Shown here: positions 63,466-64,000 of the stretch, in pieces
How the letters are laid out: each line of letters opens with the position of its first letter
How positions within the stretch are numbered: position 1 is the stretch's first letter
Source of the DNA: Lentzea tibetensis
GTDB taxonomy: Bacteria; Actinomycetota; Actinomycetes; Mycobacteriales; Pseudonocardiaceae
Reading direction: 5' to 3'
DNA: 64,000 nucleotides
Assembly: GCF_007845675.1 (NCBI RefSeq)
Contig: NZ_VOBR01000001.1
Location: 460,253-524,252, forward strand
Notes under the pieces: generated by a model
Seen by the model: the letters and a program-made list of their open reading frames with translations, nothing else
Database searches by the model: none
What the model was told of the DNA's origin: nothing
Made by a program: the position numbers and the translations under genes

Positions 63466-64000
63466 GGGGCGACCACGTCGGCGAGCGCGCGGAAGATCAA
63501 CGCGGTGGACGTCGCGCCGGCGTCCTGGTGGCCGACGCTGCGGGGACCGAGGTAGGACGCCCGCCCCTTGCGCGCCTGCAACGGGGTGGTGGCACGCATT
63601 CCGTCCTCGGCTGCGGACGCGGCGCTGCCGGCGGCGGACGCGAGGTCCGCGCCCTGGGACAGCTGCCGGTCGAACGCGGCGAGCGCGGGCGCGTAGGCGT
63701 CCACGATCGTCTTGTCGCCCGGCACGGCCGCCCCGAGCCGCTGGATCGCGGCCAGTCCTTCGGTCAGCGCGGTGAGCAGCTGCTTCGGTTCGGCCGACGG
63801 CTCGGGCAGCGCGTTGCCGATCGCGCGGAACGCGCTGCCGTACAACGGGCCGGTGGCGCCGCCGACGCTGGAGATCAAGGTGTTGCCGGTGGTGAGGAAG
63901 ACCTCGCCGACCGTCTTCGCGTCGAGCTCTGCCAGCTTGGCGAGCACGGCGGTGAACCCGCGCCGCATGTTGACGCCGTGATCGGCGTCGCCGATCGCCG
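63462..64000 (-). CDS. dhaL: DhaL, dihydroxyacetone kinase ADP-binding subunit (5' end outside window)
   Basis: The frame is open to the right edge and includes GDADHGVN, the DhaL nucleotide/magnesium loop, just before position 63968. Further family features are TTGNTLISSVGGATGPLYGS, and at the C-terminus DGMRATTPLQARKGRASYLG followed by RSVGHQDAGATS. About 179 residues are visible of the usual ~210, so only a short N-terminus is missing. DhaL holds ADP that is phosphorylated by the PTS-type relay and passes phosphate to dihydroxyacetone bound on DhaK. DhaK is presumably just outside the window. Confidence 0.93.
   Translation of the reverse strand, partial: AIGDADHGVNMRRGFTAVLAKLAELDAKTVGEVFLTTGNTLISSVGGATGPLYGSAFRAIGNALPEPSAEPKQLLTALTEGLAAIQRLGAAVPGDKTIVDAYAPALAAFDRQLSQGADLASAAGSAASAAEDGMRATTPLQARKGRASYLGPRSVGHQDAGATSTALIFRALADVVAP

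Overview
The window is 64 kb of very GC-rich DNA. GTG and TTG starts are frequent, and the gene families (SARP-NB-ARC-TPR regulators, ANTAR proteins, SCO6745-type protein, MbtH) are those of a filamentous actinomycete. A Pseudonocardiales member such as Lentzea, Saccharothrix or Amycolatopsis fits, but that is an inference from family content; no rRNA or other marker gene is present.

Region 1 (1-23.3 kb) is the 3' part of a nonribosomal peptide synthetase (NRPS) locus. It holds the last module of an upstream NRPS (C-A-PCP, cut by the window edge), a 6254-residue five-module NRPS (C-A-PCP-E, C-A-PCP, C-A-PCP-E, C-A-PCP, C-A-PCP-E), an MFS exporter and an MbtH-like protein. All follow each other with tiny gaps or overlaps, so this looks like one operon ending at a 12-bp stem. 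The second module reads as a clean threonine code. The other four adenylation domains of the large protein share acidic pocket codes of the form DTE(N/D)(L/M)G(F/L)(I/V)D, suggesting basic residues. The D/L pattern predicted from the E domains agrees with the type of every downstream C domain. The last module ends in an E domain with no thioesterase, which suggests release by a separate enzyme.

Region 2 (23.3-27.1 kb) is a boundary strip with a broken IS630-type transposase, an integrase tail, and small envelope or stress genes (PAP2 phosphatase, DUF1508, DUF3618, truncated holin-X, YihY/BrkB). Region 3 (27.1-35.2 kb) is a polymorphic toxin locus: a secreted 1992-residue Rhs/YD-repeat protein with a C-terminal HNH-like nuclease, a double-CXXCG immunity protein 9 bp downstream, and a divergent secreted beta-propeller protein. 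Region 4 (35.8-40.0 kb) is a TetR-controlled heterodimeric ABC exporter with one degenerate ATP site and a perfect 16-bp-arm operator.

Region 5 (40.4-59.6 kb) is unusually rich in large STAND regulators: two SARP-NB-ARC-TPR proteins, one NB-ARC-TPR protein with an amyloid-like N-terminal motif, and one LAL-type LuxR protein. Among them are a 40-residue secreted peptide gene, a GT-B-like protein, a small secreted four-cysteine protein, an ArsR/SRPBCC pair, an amidohydrolase/TetR pair, and SCO6745-type and DUF1835 proteins. Both SARP divergent promoters carry direct repeats with an 11-12-bp period, as expected of SARP binding sites. Region 6 (59.8-64 kb) has two GAF-ANTAR proteins and the end of a dihydroxyacetone kinase operon (dhaL plus an enzyme-I-type phosphotransferase).
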